In this document: positions 7,801-15,356 of the stretch, piece after piece | Layout: every line of letters starts with the position of its first letter | How positions within the stretch are numbered: position 1 is the stretch's first letter | Origin: CG10-46-32 sp964606465 | GTDB lineage: Bacteria > Patescibacteriota > Patescibacteriia > UBA2169 | Length of the DNA: 17,184 nt | Assembly: GCA_964606465.1 (NCBI GenBank) | Contig: CAZSGI010000011.1 | Location: 1-17,184, forward strand | Reading direction: 5' to 3' | Made by a program: the position numbers and the translations under genes | Notes under the pieces: generated by a model | What the model was told of the DNA's origin: nothing | The model's database searches: none | The model's input: only the letters and a program-made list of their open reading frames with translations

Positions 7801-9941
7801 GAGGCGTCCTCGGCGTTGAGTTGGTCAAAGGAACCGAAGATACCTCCCACAGAGTAGCCGGAGACGGGACCGCTCGCCACCACGGCCTGGGGAGAGAACG
7901 TACCAGCCACGGTAAGGTTGCGCAACACCGTGAGGTTGCCGCCTACGGTGGTGTTGTCAGAGAGCGTAGTATCCCCTGCCACCGAGAGGGAGCCGGTGAC
8001 CACCGCGGTCTTGGCCGTGAGGGTTGCGTTCACACGCAGGGGGGCGTTGACCGTGATTTCCCCTTCGGCGGTTACGGGGCCGCGCAGGGTGGTGGTGCCG
8101 GAGACCGTGAGGGAGGCGGTGGAGAGGGCTGCGTCTACGATGAGGTTGGCCAGGGCGCGGAGGTCTCCGGCCACGGACACGGCGCCCGAGAGGACGGTGT
8201 TCCCTCCCACAGTCAAGGTACCGGTGACGCCCGCGTCCTTTGCGGTGAGACGGGAGGAAAAAATGGCAGGGCCGGACACGGACAGGGTTGCGGTGCGGAC
8301 GGTGCCGGCGGCGACGGTGACCGTGGTCACGGAGTTTCGGTCTATGACGGTAGAGAGCCTGCCCCGGACTTGATCCGGGGAAGCTCCCACCTTCAGGACG
8401 CCGGCGTCTGACACCGAGAACACGATGTCACCGCTCTGTGAGACTCCCTGCAGGATGGCTCCTGGTCCGGTTGAGGCGACCTGGAGGACGGTGGAGGACG
8501 GATCGCCCTGGTTGGTAAAGGTGTGGGCAGCCGACTGCAGCGGCAGCGAGCCCACCATGAGCGTGCCCTGCGAGGAGGTGACGAGGCGGGAGGGGCCGAG
8601 CACCACGTCACTGCGAGGAGCCCCCGACGCTTCACGTGGGGCAGGCTCCACAATTCCGTTACCAACAGCCGGGACGCTCCGGATGCGGACGTCCGGGGAG
8701 GACGGGCTCACCGGCAGCGACACGGCGTACTGGTTCGCCGGCTGGAGGATGGATGTGACGTTGATGCGCGAGGAGAGCTTCGAGACAGACCGGCTGATGC
8801 CGCTGGCCAGGTTAAGCCTGGTGAAACTGCCCGAGAATTCGCGGGCTCCCCCAGAGAGGCGGGTGATAATGGTGAACGGATCGTTGGGGTTAGCGAAGGT
8901 GAGCGCCTTGCCGGTAGCCCGGGTGATGGTTGCGAGGACCGAGCTCAACGAGAAAGAATCCGGAGCCAACGTGCGGACGGTCTCGTCGCCGGCAACCGCT
9001 CCGCCGCGGCCGTCTCGTCCGAGCCGCGAGCCGTACCCGTCGCGATCCGACCAAAACGGCCACCAGGGGGCGCGCTCCGAGGTATCGAAGCCGAAACGCG
9101 CGGCGACGTGCTCCGAGAAGAGGCGTGGGGTGCGGGTGATGGCGGATCGGGATGCGGCTGCCAGGCTGACGCTGCGCTCAAGCTGGGAGAGGGTACCAGT
9201 GAATCGGGGGTCGCGGGAGAGGGAGGAAGCGAGGTTCTTCGTGCCGGAGAAAGCGAAGGTGAAGGATCGGCCAAGTGAGAGGGACGCGCTCATCCCCCAG
9301 TGGGCCCACGCCTGCGGAGGAACCACGAACAGGAGCACAACCGTTGCAGTCAGCGTTGCGGCCACGAAGCGGGCGGGTGCGAAAGCGCGTCCGAACTGCG
9401 AGAGGCGGCGGCGAAACATCCCGCTCCTTGAGGAACGTGTCGGGGTAAGGGGCAAGAGCGAGACGTCTTTGGCCGCGTACCGCGTGAGGTACTCGGCTAT
9501 CCACTCCCGCCTGGTGTACCAGTTCCTGCCGATCTTCCTGCCGCGCAGCTTGCCCTGCCGAACGCGGAGCGAGAGGTAATCCGCGGAGTAGCCGGGGACG
9601 TGGGTTGAGGCCTGGGCAATGGAGAGGTACCCGCCCTTTGCTCTGGCATGTTCGGGCGCTCCGTCTCTTTTCGGAACGGGTTGAACGGGCGGCGCCACAA
9701 CATCCTTCACCCCGTACGTGCGGATGTACGCATGGATCCACTCCAGCTTGGTGTACCAGTTCCTGCCGATCTTCCTGCCGCGCAGCTTGCCCTGCCGAAC
9801 GCGGAGCGAGAGGTAATCCGCGGAGTAGCCGGGGACTTTCGCGGCGGCCTGTGAAATGGAAAGGTAGCCGCCCTCCGGCGCGAGTGCTGGCGTCTTGGTA
9901 GTAATTTTCGGCGTTAGACCTTTGTTTTTGCTTTTTGGCAT
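4827..9941 (-). CDS. Giant double-HTH, transmembrane, tail-fibre-like surface protein
   Basis: 1704 residues. Seen in order: two nearly identical HTH modules (24-76 and 103-155; each reads YLSI.QA, then PGYSADYLSLRVRQGKLRG and KIGRNWYT); a basic stretch (169-192); one membrane helix (191-209) ending PPQAWAHWG; then an ectodomain of about 1490 residues. The ectodomain has LTV.G.TTL-type beta repeats (about 530-870), two exact 127-residue repeats (928-1181), a NADLLDG motif near 1402 as in phage tail fibres, and a glycine-rich C-terminal domain (about 1457-1704) that opens with FTSSGTWSRPAGTT. The modules resemble excisionase/MerR DNA-binding domains; the rest resembles trimeric fibres with a binding tip. 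An adhesin with a cytoplasmic DNA-binding end is inferred. No Shine-Dalgarno is seen. It is the first gene of the unit and has its own promoter and TATCGG sites. Confidence 0.85.
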   Translation of the reverse strand: MPKSKNKGLTPKITTKTPALAPEGGYLSISQAAAKVPGYSADYLSLRVRQGKLRGRKIGRNWYTKLEWIHAYIRTYGVKDVVAPPVQPVPKRDGAPEHARAKGGYLSIAQASTHVPGYSADYLSLRVRQGKLRGRKIGRNWYTRREWIAEYLTRYAAKDVSLLPLTPTRSSRSGMFRRRLSQFGRAFAPARFVAATLTATVVLLFVVPPQAWAHWGMSASLSLGRSFTFAFSGTKNLASSLSRDPRFTGTLSQLERSVSLAAASRSAITRTPRLFSEHVAARFGFDTSERAPWWPFWSDRDGYGSRLGRDGRGGAVAGDETVRTLAPDSFSLSSVLATITRATGKALTFANPNDPFTIITRLSGGAREFSGSFTRLNLASGISRSVSKLSSRINVTSILQPANQYAVSLPVSPSSPDVRIRSVPAVGNGIVEPAPREASGAPRSDVVLGPSRLVTSSQGTLMVGSLPLQSAAHTFTNQGDPSSTVLQVASTGPGAILQGVSQSGDIVFSVSDAGVLKVGASPDQVRGRLSTVIDRNSVTTVTVAAGTVRTATLSVSGPAIFSSRLTAKDAGVTGTLTVGGNTVLSGAVSVAGDLRALANLIVDAALSTASLTVSGTTTLRGPVTAEGEITVNAPLRVNATLTAKTAVVTGSLSVAGDTTLSDNTTVGGNLTVLRNLTVAGTFSPQAVVASGPVSGYSVGGIFGSFDQLNAEDASFGGSDNDIFLVNSQATFGSSATFNAGLTAASSLTVAGATTLQSTLSVTGASTLSSTLNVTGNTTVGGSLTVTGATAFNGGFSLSGAQTVTATSTEALVVKDDTTTYLAVDTVHGRMVLTSTATSSPSFALTQSGDAPALSITQSSTTATTTAEIVAATSTALSLTTQSGSASSTLALYQQGTGNILDVFDGATNVFTILDGGSIGISSSTPWGLLSVNAPGGQPSLVVGSSSTQLIVDESGSIGIGTSSPSSLLAIQDVAHFRTGTSTFEDNLQVDGGLQVGTGSTYIDSNTIETSGNLAVTSTTATSTLSTGGFTVGTDDFVVQQTSGQVGIGSTTPWGLLSVNAPGGQPSLVVGSSSTQLIVDESGSIGIGTSSPSSLLAIQDVAHFRTGTSTFEDNLQVDGGLQVGTGSTYIDSNTIETSGNLAVTSTTATSTLSTGGFTVGTDDFVVQQTSGQVGIGSTTPWGLLSIHAPSGIPSFVVGSSTTQLIVDESGNFGVGTTSPGAFLDVQGAAQFGSGNVDLIDSTGRVAGISSTYFASLDGSTLTSLNGSNVSSGTVADARIASALTSKTYDGLTVATGTNTFTLTRGSADLVRSGAHSLTLTTSASTNVTFPTSGTLTTTTGSGASGTWGISISGNAATVTSGVYTTGDQTVGGAKTFSSQIVSSVAGGTAPLSITSTTKVTNLNADLLDGSDSSAFGDATAANQTTILGRIGTNADAASLADTLFAGQQYIWDNRASFTSQSQSQTFTSSGTWSRPAGTTLVWVTMVGGGGGGGGGEASGAGGGGGGGGGATVWRKPVTVSGDVTVTVGSAGSAGGGNTNGGDGSSSSFGSESAPAGSLGYGGTDPENGGAGGGIVTAVTSGTSGVGGAGGTQNGTIDGSAGTAAGWYIGGGGGGTGVGTSQGTAGYGGAVGIYKGGDRGGSGNGMGGGGGATMFGVGANGDTDGGAGGSGAAGAANTGAGGGGGSGNSAGGAGGSGTVIVEWIDA
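6400..7174 (-). repeat. Exact 381-bp tandem duplication inside the fibre gene
   Basis: Two units, 6400-6780 and 6781-7161, look identical base for base, and a third copy begins at 7162 but diverges after about 13 nt. 381 bp is 127 codons, so the frame is kept. The unit encodes a PWGLLS...SIGIGTSSP...FRTGTST segment; more diverged copies lie on either side. Confidence 0.92.
8362..8380. repeat. Palindromic element within the fibre gene
   Basis: A perfect 7-bp inverted repeat, CCCCGGA-CTTGA-TCCGGGG. It is translated in the fibre protein as SPDQVRG (about residues 521-527), just before the beta repeats begin. The CCGGACTTGATCCGG form is a known type of dispersed bacterial palindrome, here apparently accommodated in frame. 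Confidence 0.55.
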
Positions 9942-9956
9942 GGGGACTTTTAGCGC

Positions 9957-10027
9957 GTATCGGATAACGATTTTCTGCGTAAAAGTTATCCGATACCAAA
10001 GTTATTATACAAAATTACGTATCGGAT
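9957..10027 (-). promoter_or_regulatory. Three-site putative operator (GTATCGGAT) of the giant fibre gene
   Basis: Plus-strand GTATCGGATAAC at 9957-9968, its exact complement GTTATCCGATAC at 9985-9996, and a third half-site GTATCGGAT at 10019-10027. The third lies in the -35/-10 spacer, the second covers the predicted start, and the first lies in the leader. The 12-bp inverted pair, separated by 16 nt, could also fold as an RNA hairpin. Binding by the protein's own HTH modules is inferred. Confidence 0.65.
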
Positions 10028-10033
10028 TGTCTA
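10004..10033 (-). promoter_or_regulatory. Predicted sigma-70 promoter of the five-gene surface unit
   Basis: Minus-strand -10 TATAAT (10009-10004) is a consensus match; -35 TAGACA (10033-10028) is at 18-nt spacing. The predicted start is near 9997, giving a leader of about 55 nt. TATCGG sites overlap the spacer and the start. Confidence 0.65.
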
Positions 10034-10111
10034 CAACCCATCCACAAGCTACCCAGCACCGCCGGAAAAAGGCGCCAAACCATCTTTCCGGCCCACTGGT
10101 AGGCGCGCCGC

Positions 10112-10142
10112 AAAAAAAGAAGGGCCATCATGCTGATGACCC
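10112..10142 (-). terminator. Rho-independent terminator after the 142-residue membrane protein gene
   Basis: On the minus strand a 9-bp stem GGGTCATCA / TGATGGCCC (one G-T pair) with a GCA loop is followed by TTCTTTTTTT. It ends the gene at 10211-10639 and insulates the promoter of the fibre gene. Between it and that promoter (10034-10111) only a CCGGAAA/TTTCCGG inverted repeat is seen. Confidence 0.88.
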
Positions 10143-10210
10143 CTGCCTCTCCCTTCCACCGAGCCTCGCAGCGGGGACGTGCACTCTAACGCCTCTCGGA
10201 TGAACGCAAG

Positions 10211-10639
10211 CTACGCAAGCAGCAGCCAGCCGTACAGCATCAGAAAGCCCAGGTAAAAAGCAGCCAGTATCATCGCAAACAACCCGGCGAGCTGTGCCCT
10301 GCTTGGCCGGTACGAACAGCCCAAACGGATTGCCAGCAGCACGGCCAGCGCCCACCCCAAGGTCTCAATGGTCTGCGCCAAGTGCCAGGCGTCGGTCCGC
10401 CACACGAACAAGCTCCGGCTTCCCAGATACGCCTCGCGGGTATCGCCGCTGTCATAATCGCGGTACTTGTTCTTCCAGCTCACTTCCGGATTCCACCACT
10501 GTTCGTTCGGCAGTGGCGCGAACACGCTCCGTCCGTAGTGGAACTGGAGCGTGTCAGACACTCCCTTGGCCGCGCCCGCGACCATGGTAAAAAACAGGAC
10601 CATGGTAACTTGCGGGATGAGTGCGCTGCGCATAGTCAT
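10211..10639 (-). CDS. Small membrane protein, three predicted helices
   Basis: 142 residues. Seen: a hydrophobic N-terminal helix (about 8-25), a hydrophilic loop of about 60 residues with several Trp and Tyr (NEQWWNP, WKNKYRDYD), then two hydrophobic helices (about 90-105 and 116-140). No family is recognised and no catalytic motif stands out. ATG 10639 or ATG 10633 could be the start; neither has a Shine-Dalgarno. It is a one-gene unit with its own extended -10 promoter and a strong terminator at 10112-10142, and it is transcribed divergently from the Cys-repeat surface protein. Real coding is supported by the long open frame, the clear membrane pattern and the well-formed transcription signals on both sides. 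Confidence 0.72.
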   Translation of the reverse strand: MTMRSALIPQVTMVLFFTMVAGAAKGVSDTLQFHYGRSVFAPLPNEQWWNPEVSWKNKYRDYDSGDTREAYLGSRSLFVWRTDAWHLAQTIETLGWALAVLLAIRLGCSYRPSRAQLAGLFAMILAAFYLGFLMLYGWLLLA

Positions 10640-10656
10640 AGCGTATATGGCGTATA

Positions 10657-10679
10657 GTGGTATACCGGTAGTATACCAC
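10657..10679. promoter_or_regulatory. Perfect inverted repeat over the -10 box of the 142-residue gene
   Basis: GTGGTATAC (10657-10665) and GTATACCAC (10671-10679) are exact complements 5 nt apart. They cover the minus-strand extended -10 element TGG-TATACT (-10 at 10675-10670). TAGTATAC recurs at 10753-10760 by the divergent promoter. This may be an operator; no good -35 is seen. Confidence 0.5.
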
Positions 10680-10718
10680 CTTTGGGCGTATGTCCGCCTG
10701 CTTTTGGGGATTCCTCTC

Positions 10719-10747
10719 TTGCATTGATTCTAAATTTGTGCTATACT
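10719..10747 (+). promoter_or_regulatory. Predicted sigma-70 promoter of the Cys-repeat surface protein gene
   Basis: -35 TTGCAT (10719-10724), a 17-nt spacer and -10 TATACT (10742-10747), with TGC directly upstream as an extended -10. The predicted start is near 10755, leaving a leader of about 160 nt that ends in a terminator-like hairpin. Confidence 0.7.
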
Positions 10748-10881
10748 GTATATAGTATACAGGGTATTTTAGGTATCTTGCACGCCAAAAAGTACTCAAA
10801 AATGCTAGAAAACCAAAAAAAACTACAACCTGACAACCGTTTTTGTCAGTGTGGAACCAGTGTAACCTCCATTTTTTAATT

Positions 10882-10908
10882 GACCCCAGCCGTGTTGGCG
10901 GGGTTTTT
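10882..10908 (+). terminator. Terminator-like hairpin in the leader of the Cys-repeat gene
   Basis: A CCCC-A-GCC / GGCGGGG stem (7 bp plus a bulged A, loop GTGTT) is followed by TTTTT. It lies between the promoter at 10719-10747 and the ATG at 10918. It could act as an attenuator or end a short RNA of about 155 nt. A possible 25-codon reading frame (10802-10879, MLENQKK start) stops 2 nt before it, but has no ribosome binding site. Confidence 0.6.
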
Positions 10909-10917
10909 GTTTCATCT

Positions 10918-13296
<2,379 letters not shown>

Positions 13297-13317
13297 GCGG
13301 CCTACCTGAGAATCTCA

Positions 13318-13353
13318 AAAACCCCCATCCCGAATTTGCGGGATGGGGGTTTT
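13318..13353. terminator. Bidirectional terminator between the Cys-repeat gene and tRNA-Asn
   Basis: An 11-bp perfect stem CCCCCATCCCG / CGGGATGGGGG with a 6-nt loop, flanked by AAAA and TTTT, which can extend the stem or form the U-tract on either strand. It lies 21 nt after the stop at 13296 and 6 nt after the tRNA 3' end at 13360. Confidence 0.92.
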
Positions 13354-13359
13354 AAGATG

Positions 13360-13640
13360 TGGCTCCGGGGGAGGGATTCGAACCCTCGACCAATTGGTTA
13401 CATGTAATCCAGTACTTTCGTACCAGCATGGACTATATCTTCACCATATCAATATGATGTAGGTGCTTTGGTATCTAGTCTCTACGGCGCTCTCCCGCGA
13501 ACGGGAGTTCCCACGGTATTAACTTATCCGCCGAGTCGGCGGACACAGCCTCCACCGTTATCCCAAAGAGTTCACCACAACGTTTCCGCTATGGGCTGCG
13601 ATCTCCACAGCCAACTGCTCTACCGCTGAGCTACCCCGGA
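13360..13640 (-). tRNA. tRNA-Asn(GUU) interrupted by a group I intron
   Basis: The exons are 13640-13607 (34 nt) and 13400-13360 (41 nt, CCA encoded). Joined, they give a complete cloverleaf: acceptor TCCGGGG/CCCCGGA with discriminator G, D stem GCTC/GAGC, anticodon stem GTTGG/CCAAT, loop CTGTTAA with anticodon GTT, T stem GAGGG/CCCTC and loop TTCGAAT. The loop and the UCC...GGAGCCA ends match bacterial tRNA-Asn. The intron splits the anticodon between positions 35 and 36, so the tRNA cannot work unspliced. The gene lies 51 nt downstream of the GIY-YIG gene in the same direction; no convincing separate promoter is seen, so read-through is possible. Confidence 0.95.
13401..13606 (-). ncRNA. 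Group I self-splicing intron (206 nt, no ORF)
   Basis: Seen: P1 pairs the exon end GGCTGT (13612-13607) with GCAGCC (13599-13594), placing a U-G wobble at the 5' splice site. P2 is an 8-bp stem capped by GAAA (13594-13575). P3 is CTTTGG (13568-13563) with CCAAAG (13471-13466). P4 is ACGGT (13558-13554) with ACCGT (13517-13513). P7 is GACTA (13480-13476) with TAGTC (13435-13431), the latter in the classic AAGATATAGTCC context. A P9 hairpin has a GAAA loop, and the intron ends in G (13401). Two further GC-rich hairpins fit P5 and P6. Self-splicing with a guanosine cofactor is the known family mechanism. Its compactness is similar to tRNA introns of subgroup IC3; the subgroup is inferred. Confidence 0.93.
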
Positions 13641-13671
13641 TTATTAAATTGTGAATGATCCTACACCTTAC

Positions 13672-13685
13672 TGTCATCCCGAGCT
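13672..13685 (+). repeat. Truncated copy of the GTCATCCCGAGC repeat
   Basis: TGTCATCCCGAGCT repeats the first 13 bases of the full copy at 13690-13716 and then stops matching. It lies between the tRNA and the GIY-YIG gene. Confidence 0.7.
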
Positions 13686-13689
13686 TATT

Positions 13690-13716
13690 TGTCATCCCGA
13701 GCGCAGCGAGGGATCT
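13690..13716 (+). repeat. Left inverted repeat of the GIY-YIG cassette
   Basis: 27 nt beginning TGTCATCCCGAG and ending AGGGATCT. It matches the complement of 13997-14023 at 22 of 27 positions. It encodes the last residues of the GIY-YIG protein (DPSLRSG) and its TGA stop. Confidence 0.85.
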
Positions 13717-13994
13717 ATGCCTAAATCATCCCAATCAGGATTCATACTCTCAATAAGAGCAATTTTCTTAGACCTGCGCCATCCCTTCAGCTCTTTCTCT
13801 CGTTGTATCGCATAATTAATATCTGTAAAGTATTCGTAATAGACGAGCTTTTTGGTTTTATATTTTTTAGAAAAGCCATCTATCAGCAATGATTTGTGTT
13901 GGGCTATACGTCTTGTCAAATCATTTGTAACTCCGATATAGATTACCCGTCTATGACTTGCCACGATATACACATAGTAGCTGTGTATCCGCAT
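13692..13994 (-). CDS. GIY-YIG domain endonuclease-like protein
   Basis: 100 residues, a single GIY-YIG (URI) domain of the short stand-alone type. Seen: the YVYI (7-10) and YIG (19-21) strands, the conserved Arg pair at 28-29, and Glu66/Glu68 in REKELKGW, where the family has its metal-binding Glu. Such domains cut DNA; the role of the stand-alone proteins is largely unsettled. The start ATG lies 2 nt from the right repeat, which supplies a GAGG ribosome binding site; the stop and the last seven or so residues (DPSLRSG) come from the left repeat. The gene is therefore bounded exactly by inverted repeats. It sits just upstream of the intron-split tRNA-Asn but is not inside the intron. Mobility is inferred. 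Confidence 0.9.
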   Translation of the reverse strand: MRIHSYYVYIVASHRRVIYIGVTNDLTRRIAQHKSLLIDGFSKKYKTKKLVYYEYFTDINYAIQREKELKGWRRSKKIALIESMNPDWDDLGIDPSLRSG

Positions 13995-13996
13995 AC

Positions 13997-14023
13997 AGAT
14001 TCCTCACTTCGTTCGGAATGACA
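13997..14023 (-). repeat. Right inverted repeat of the GIY-YIG cassette
   Basis: 27 nt, read on the minus strand from TGTCATTCCG to AGGAATCT; the partner of 13690-13716. Its GAGG lies about 7 nt upstream of the GIY-YIG start codon. Between it and rpoD (14024-14051) nothing is recognised. Confidence 0.85.
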
Positions 14024-14051
14024 GAAAAAAATGACCCAAAATGCCAAACAA

Positions 14052-15356
14052 TCAATAATCACTCAGACGCCTCATGGTATCAGCTTCCTGAATTTTTTCA
14101 AGGGCCTTGGCCTCAATCTGCCGGATGCGCTCGCGCGTTACCCCGAACTCCTGGCCAACCTCCTCCAGGGTGTGCGCGATGCCGTCTGAGAGCCCAAACC
14201 GCATCTGTAGAATCTTCTGCTCGCGGGGGGTGAGCCTTTCTATGGCGATTTTCACGTGGTCCCGCAGAATCTGCAACGAGGCAATTCGGTCCGGGCTCAC
14301 GGTCTTGACGTCCTCAATGAAGTCGCCGAGCGTAGAATCTTTGTCATCGTCATCCCCCACCGACGTTTCCAAAGAAACCGTGTCCTGTGAAATTTTTCGG
14401 ATGTGGTGAATCTTTTCCAAATCCTCGCCCATCTCGGCCGCAATCTCCTCGGGCAGCGGCTCGCGCCCGAGGTCCTGAATCAACCTTCGCTCCACCTGCT
14501 GGTAGCGGTTGATGGTCTCCACCATGTGCACCGGAATGCGGATGGTTCGCGCCTGATCCGCCAAGGCGCGCGTGATGGCCTGCCGGATCCACCAGGTCGC
14601 GTACGTGGAAAACTTGTACCCCTTGCGGTAATCAAACTTTTCCACGGCGCGGAACAGGCCAATGTTGCCCTCCTGGATCAAATCCAAAAGCGAGAGGGAG
14701 CGTCCGGTGAACCGTTTGGCAATGGACACCACGAGCCGCAAGTTCGCTTCAATCAGCTTTTTCTTTGCTTCCAAATCGCCCTTTTCCTTGCGCTTGGCCA
14801 AGCTCACCTCTTCCTCGTTTTTCAAGAGCGGCACGCGCCCGATTTCGCGCAGGTACATCTGGATGGAATCCGCGGAAATGTCCGAGAGGTCCAAGTAGCG
14901 CAGCAGGTCTTTTTCCGCGATCTCTTTCTTTTTGGCCTGCTCTTTCTCTTCTTTGGTCTCGTGCTTGGCGAGCAAGGCCACCGACCCAAGCAAGCCTTCG
15001 TCCGCGGATTTCAGCTCAATGCCGGAAAAATCCATCTCATCCAGGAGCTCCTCAAACGCGCCGATGTGCGATTCAACCTCCGGAAACGAGTACAGAATTT
15101 CGTTCTCCGTGATGAACCCGCGCGAGCGACCTTTGGCAACCAGCCGCTTGATTTCCTGCTCGGCAAATGCGGTAGCGCGTGATTCGCGGGATGGCGAAAC
15201 CAACGGCCGCCGCGCAAACTTCCGCTCTCCCCGTTTGGAAAGCGCGAATGCCGGAGCGCGGGTCTTTTTACCTTTTTTCGCGCTAGCGCGCGGCTTTAAC
15301 GCGCGAGGAACGCGTACACTCTTCCTGGGCTTAGTTGTCTTCTTTTTTGCCGGCAT
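14052..15356 (-). CDS. rpoD: Primary RNA polymerase sigma factor (RpoD/SigA)
   Basis: 434 residues; directs RNA polymerase to housekeeping promoters. Seen: a very basic N-terminal tail (1-50); a region 1.1-like segment (about 67-115, GFITENEILYSFPEVESH); region 1.2 (163-194, DSIQMYLREIGRVPLL); region 2 (205-275, including DLIQEGNIGL and YATWWIRQAITRAL for -10 melting and recognition); region 3 (about 280-360, with an acidic DDDDKDS stretch at 335-341); and region 4 (375-425, with the GVTRERIRQIEAKAL helix for -35 recognition). All core regions are intact, so this is the primary rather than an alternative sigma factor. The gene overlaps the end of dnaG by 26 nt, a common primase-sigma arrangement, and is probably co-transcribed with it. 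No clear terminator follows. Confidence 0.97.
   Translation of the reverse strand: MPAKKKTTKPRKSVRVPRALKPRASAKKGKKTRAPAFALSKRGERKFARRPLVSPSRESRATAFAEQEIKRLVAKGRSRGFITENEILYSFPEVESHIGAFEELLDEMDFSGIELKSADEGLLGSVALLAKHETKEEKEQAKKKEIAEKDLLRYLDLSDISADSIQMYLREIGRVPLLKNEEEVSLAKRKEKGDLEAKKKLIEANLRLVVSIAKRFTGRSLSLLDLIQEGNIGLFRAVEKFDYRKGYKFSTYATWWIRQAITRALADQARTIRIPVHMVETINRYQQVERRLIQDLGREPLPEEIAAEMGEDLEKIHHIRKISQDTVSLETSVGDDDDKDSTLGDFIEDVKTVSPDRIASLQILRDHVKIAIERLTPREQKILQMRFGLSDGIAHTLEEVGQEFGVTRERIRQIEAKALEKIQEADTMRRLSDY

Noticed and set aside
8425..9579. Plus-strand ORF of 384 codons opposite the fibre gene
   Set aside because: It is antisense to the HTH/membrane part and the start of the ectodomain of the large protein, and its translation is Arg/Ser/Pro-rich with no domain. 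The minus-strand frame has clear domains and a repeat pattern.
10682..10879. 65-codon plus-strand ORF in the divergent spacer
   Set aside because: It starts upstream of the predicted promoter at 10719-10747 and has no ribosome binding site. Only its last 25 codons could be a leader peptide, which remains unsupported.
10843..10917. A 25-codon upstream extension of the Cys-repeat protein
   Set aside because: It would translate through the terminator-like hairpin and give no recognisable N-terminus; a normal membrane-anchor start is at 10918.
13401..13606. Archaeal-type tRNA intron or split tRNA
   Set aside because: The insert carries the P1 U-G pair, the P3, P4 and P7 pairings and a terminal G of group I introns, and no bulge-helix-bulge motif.
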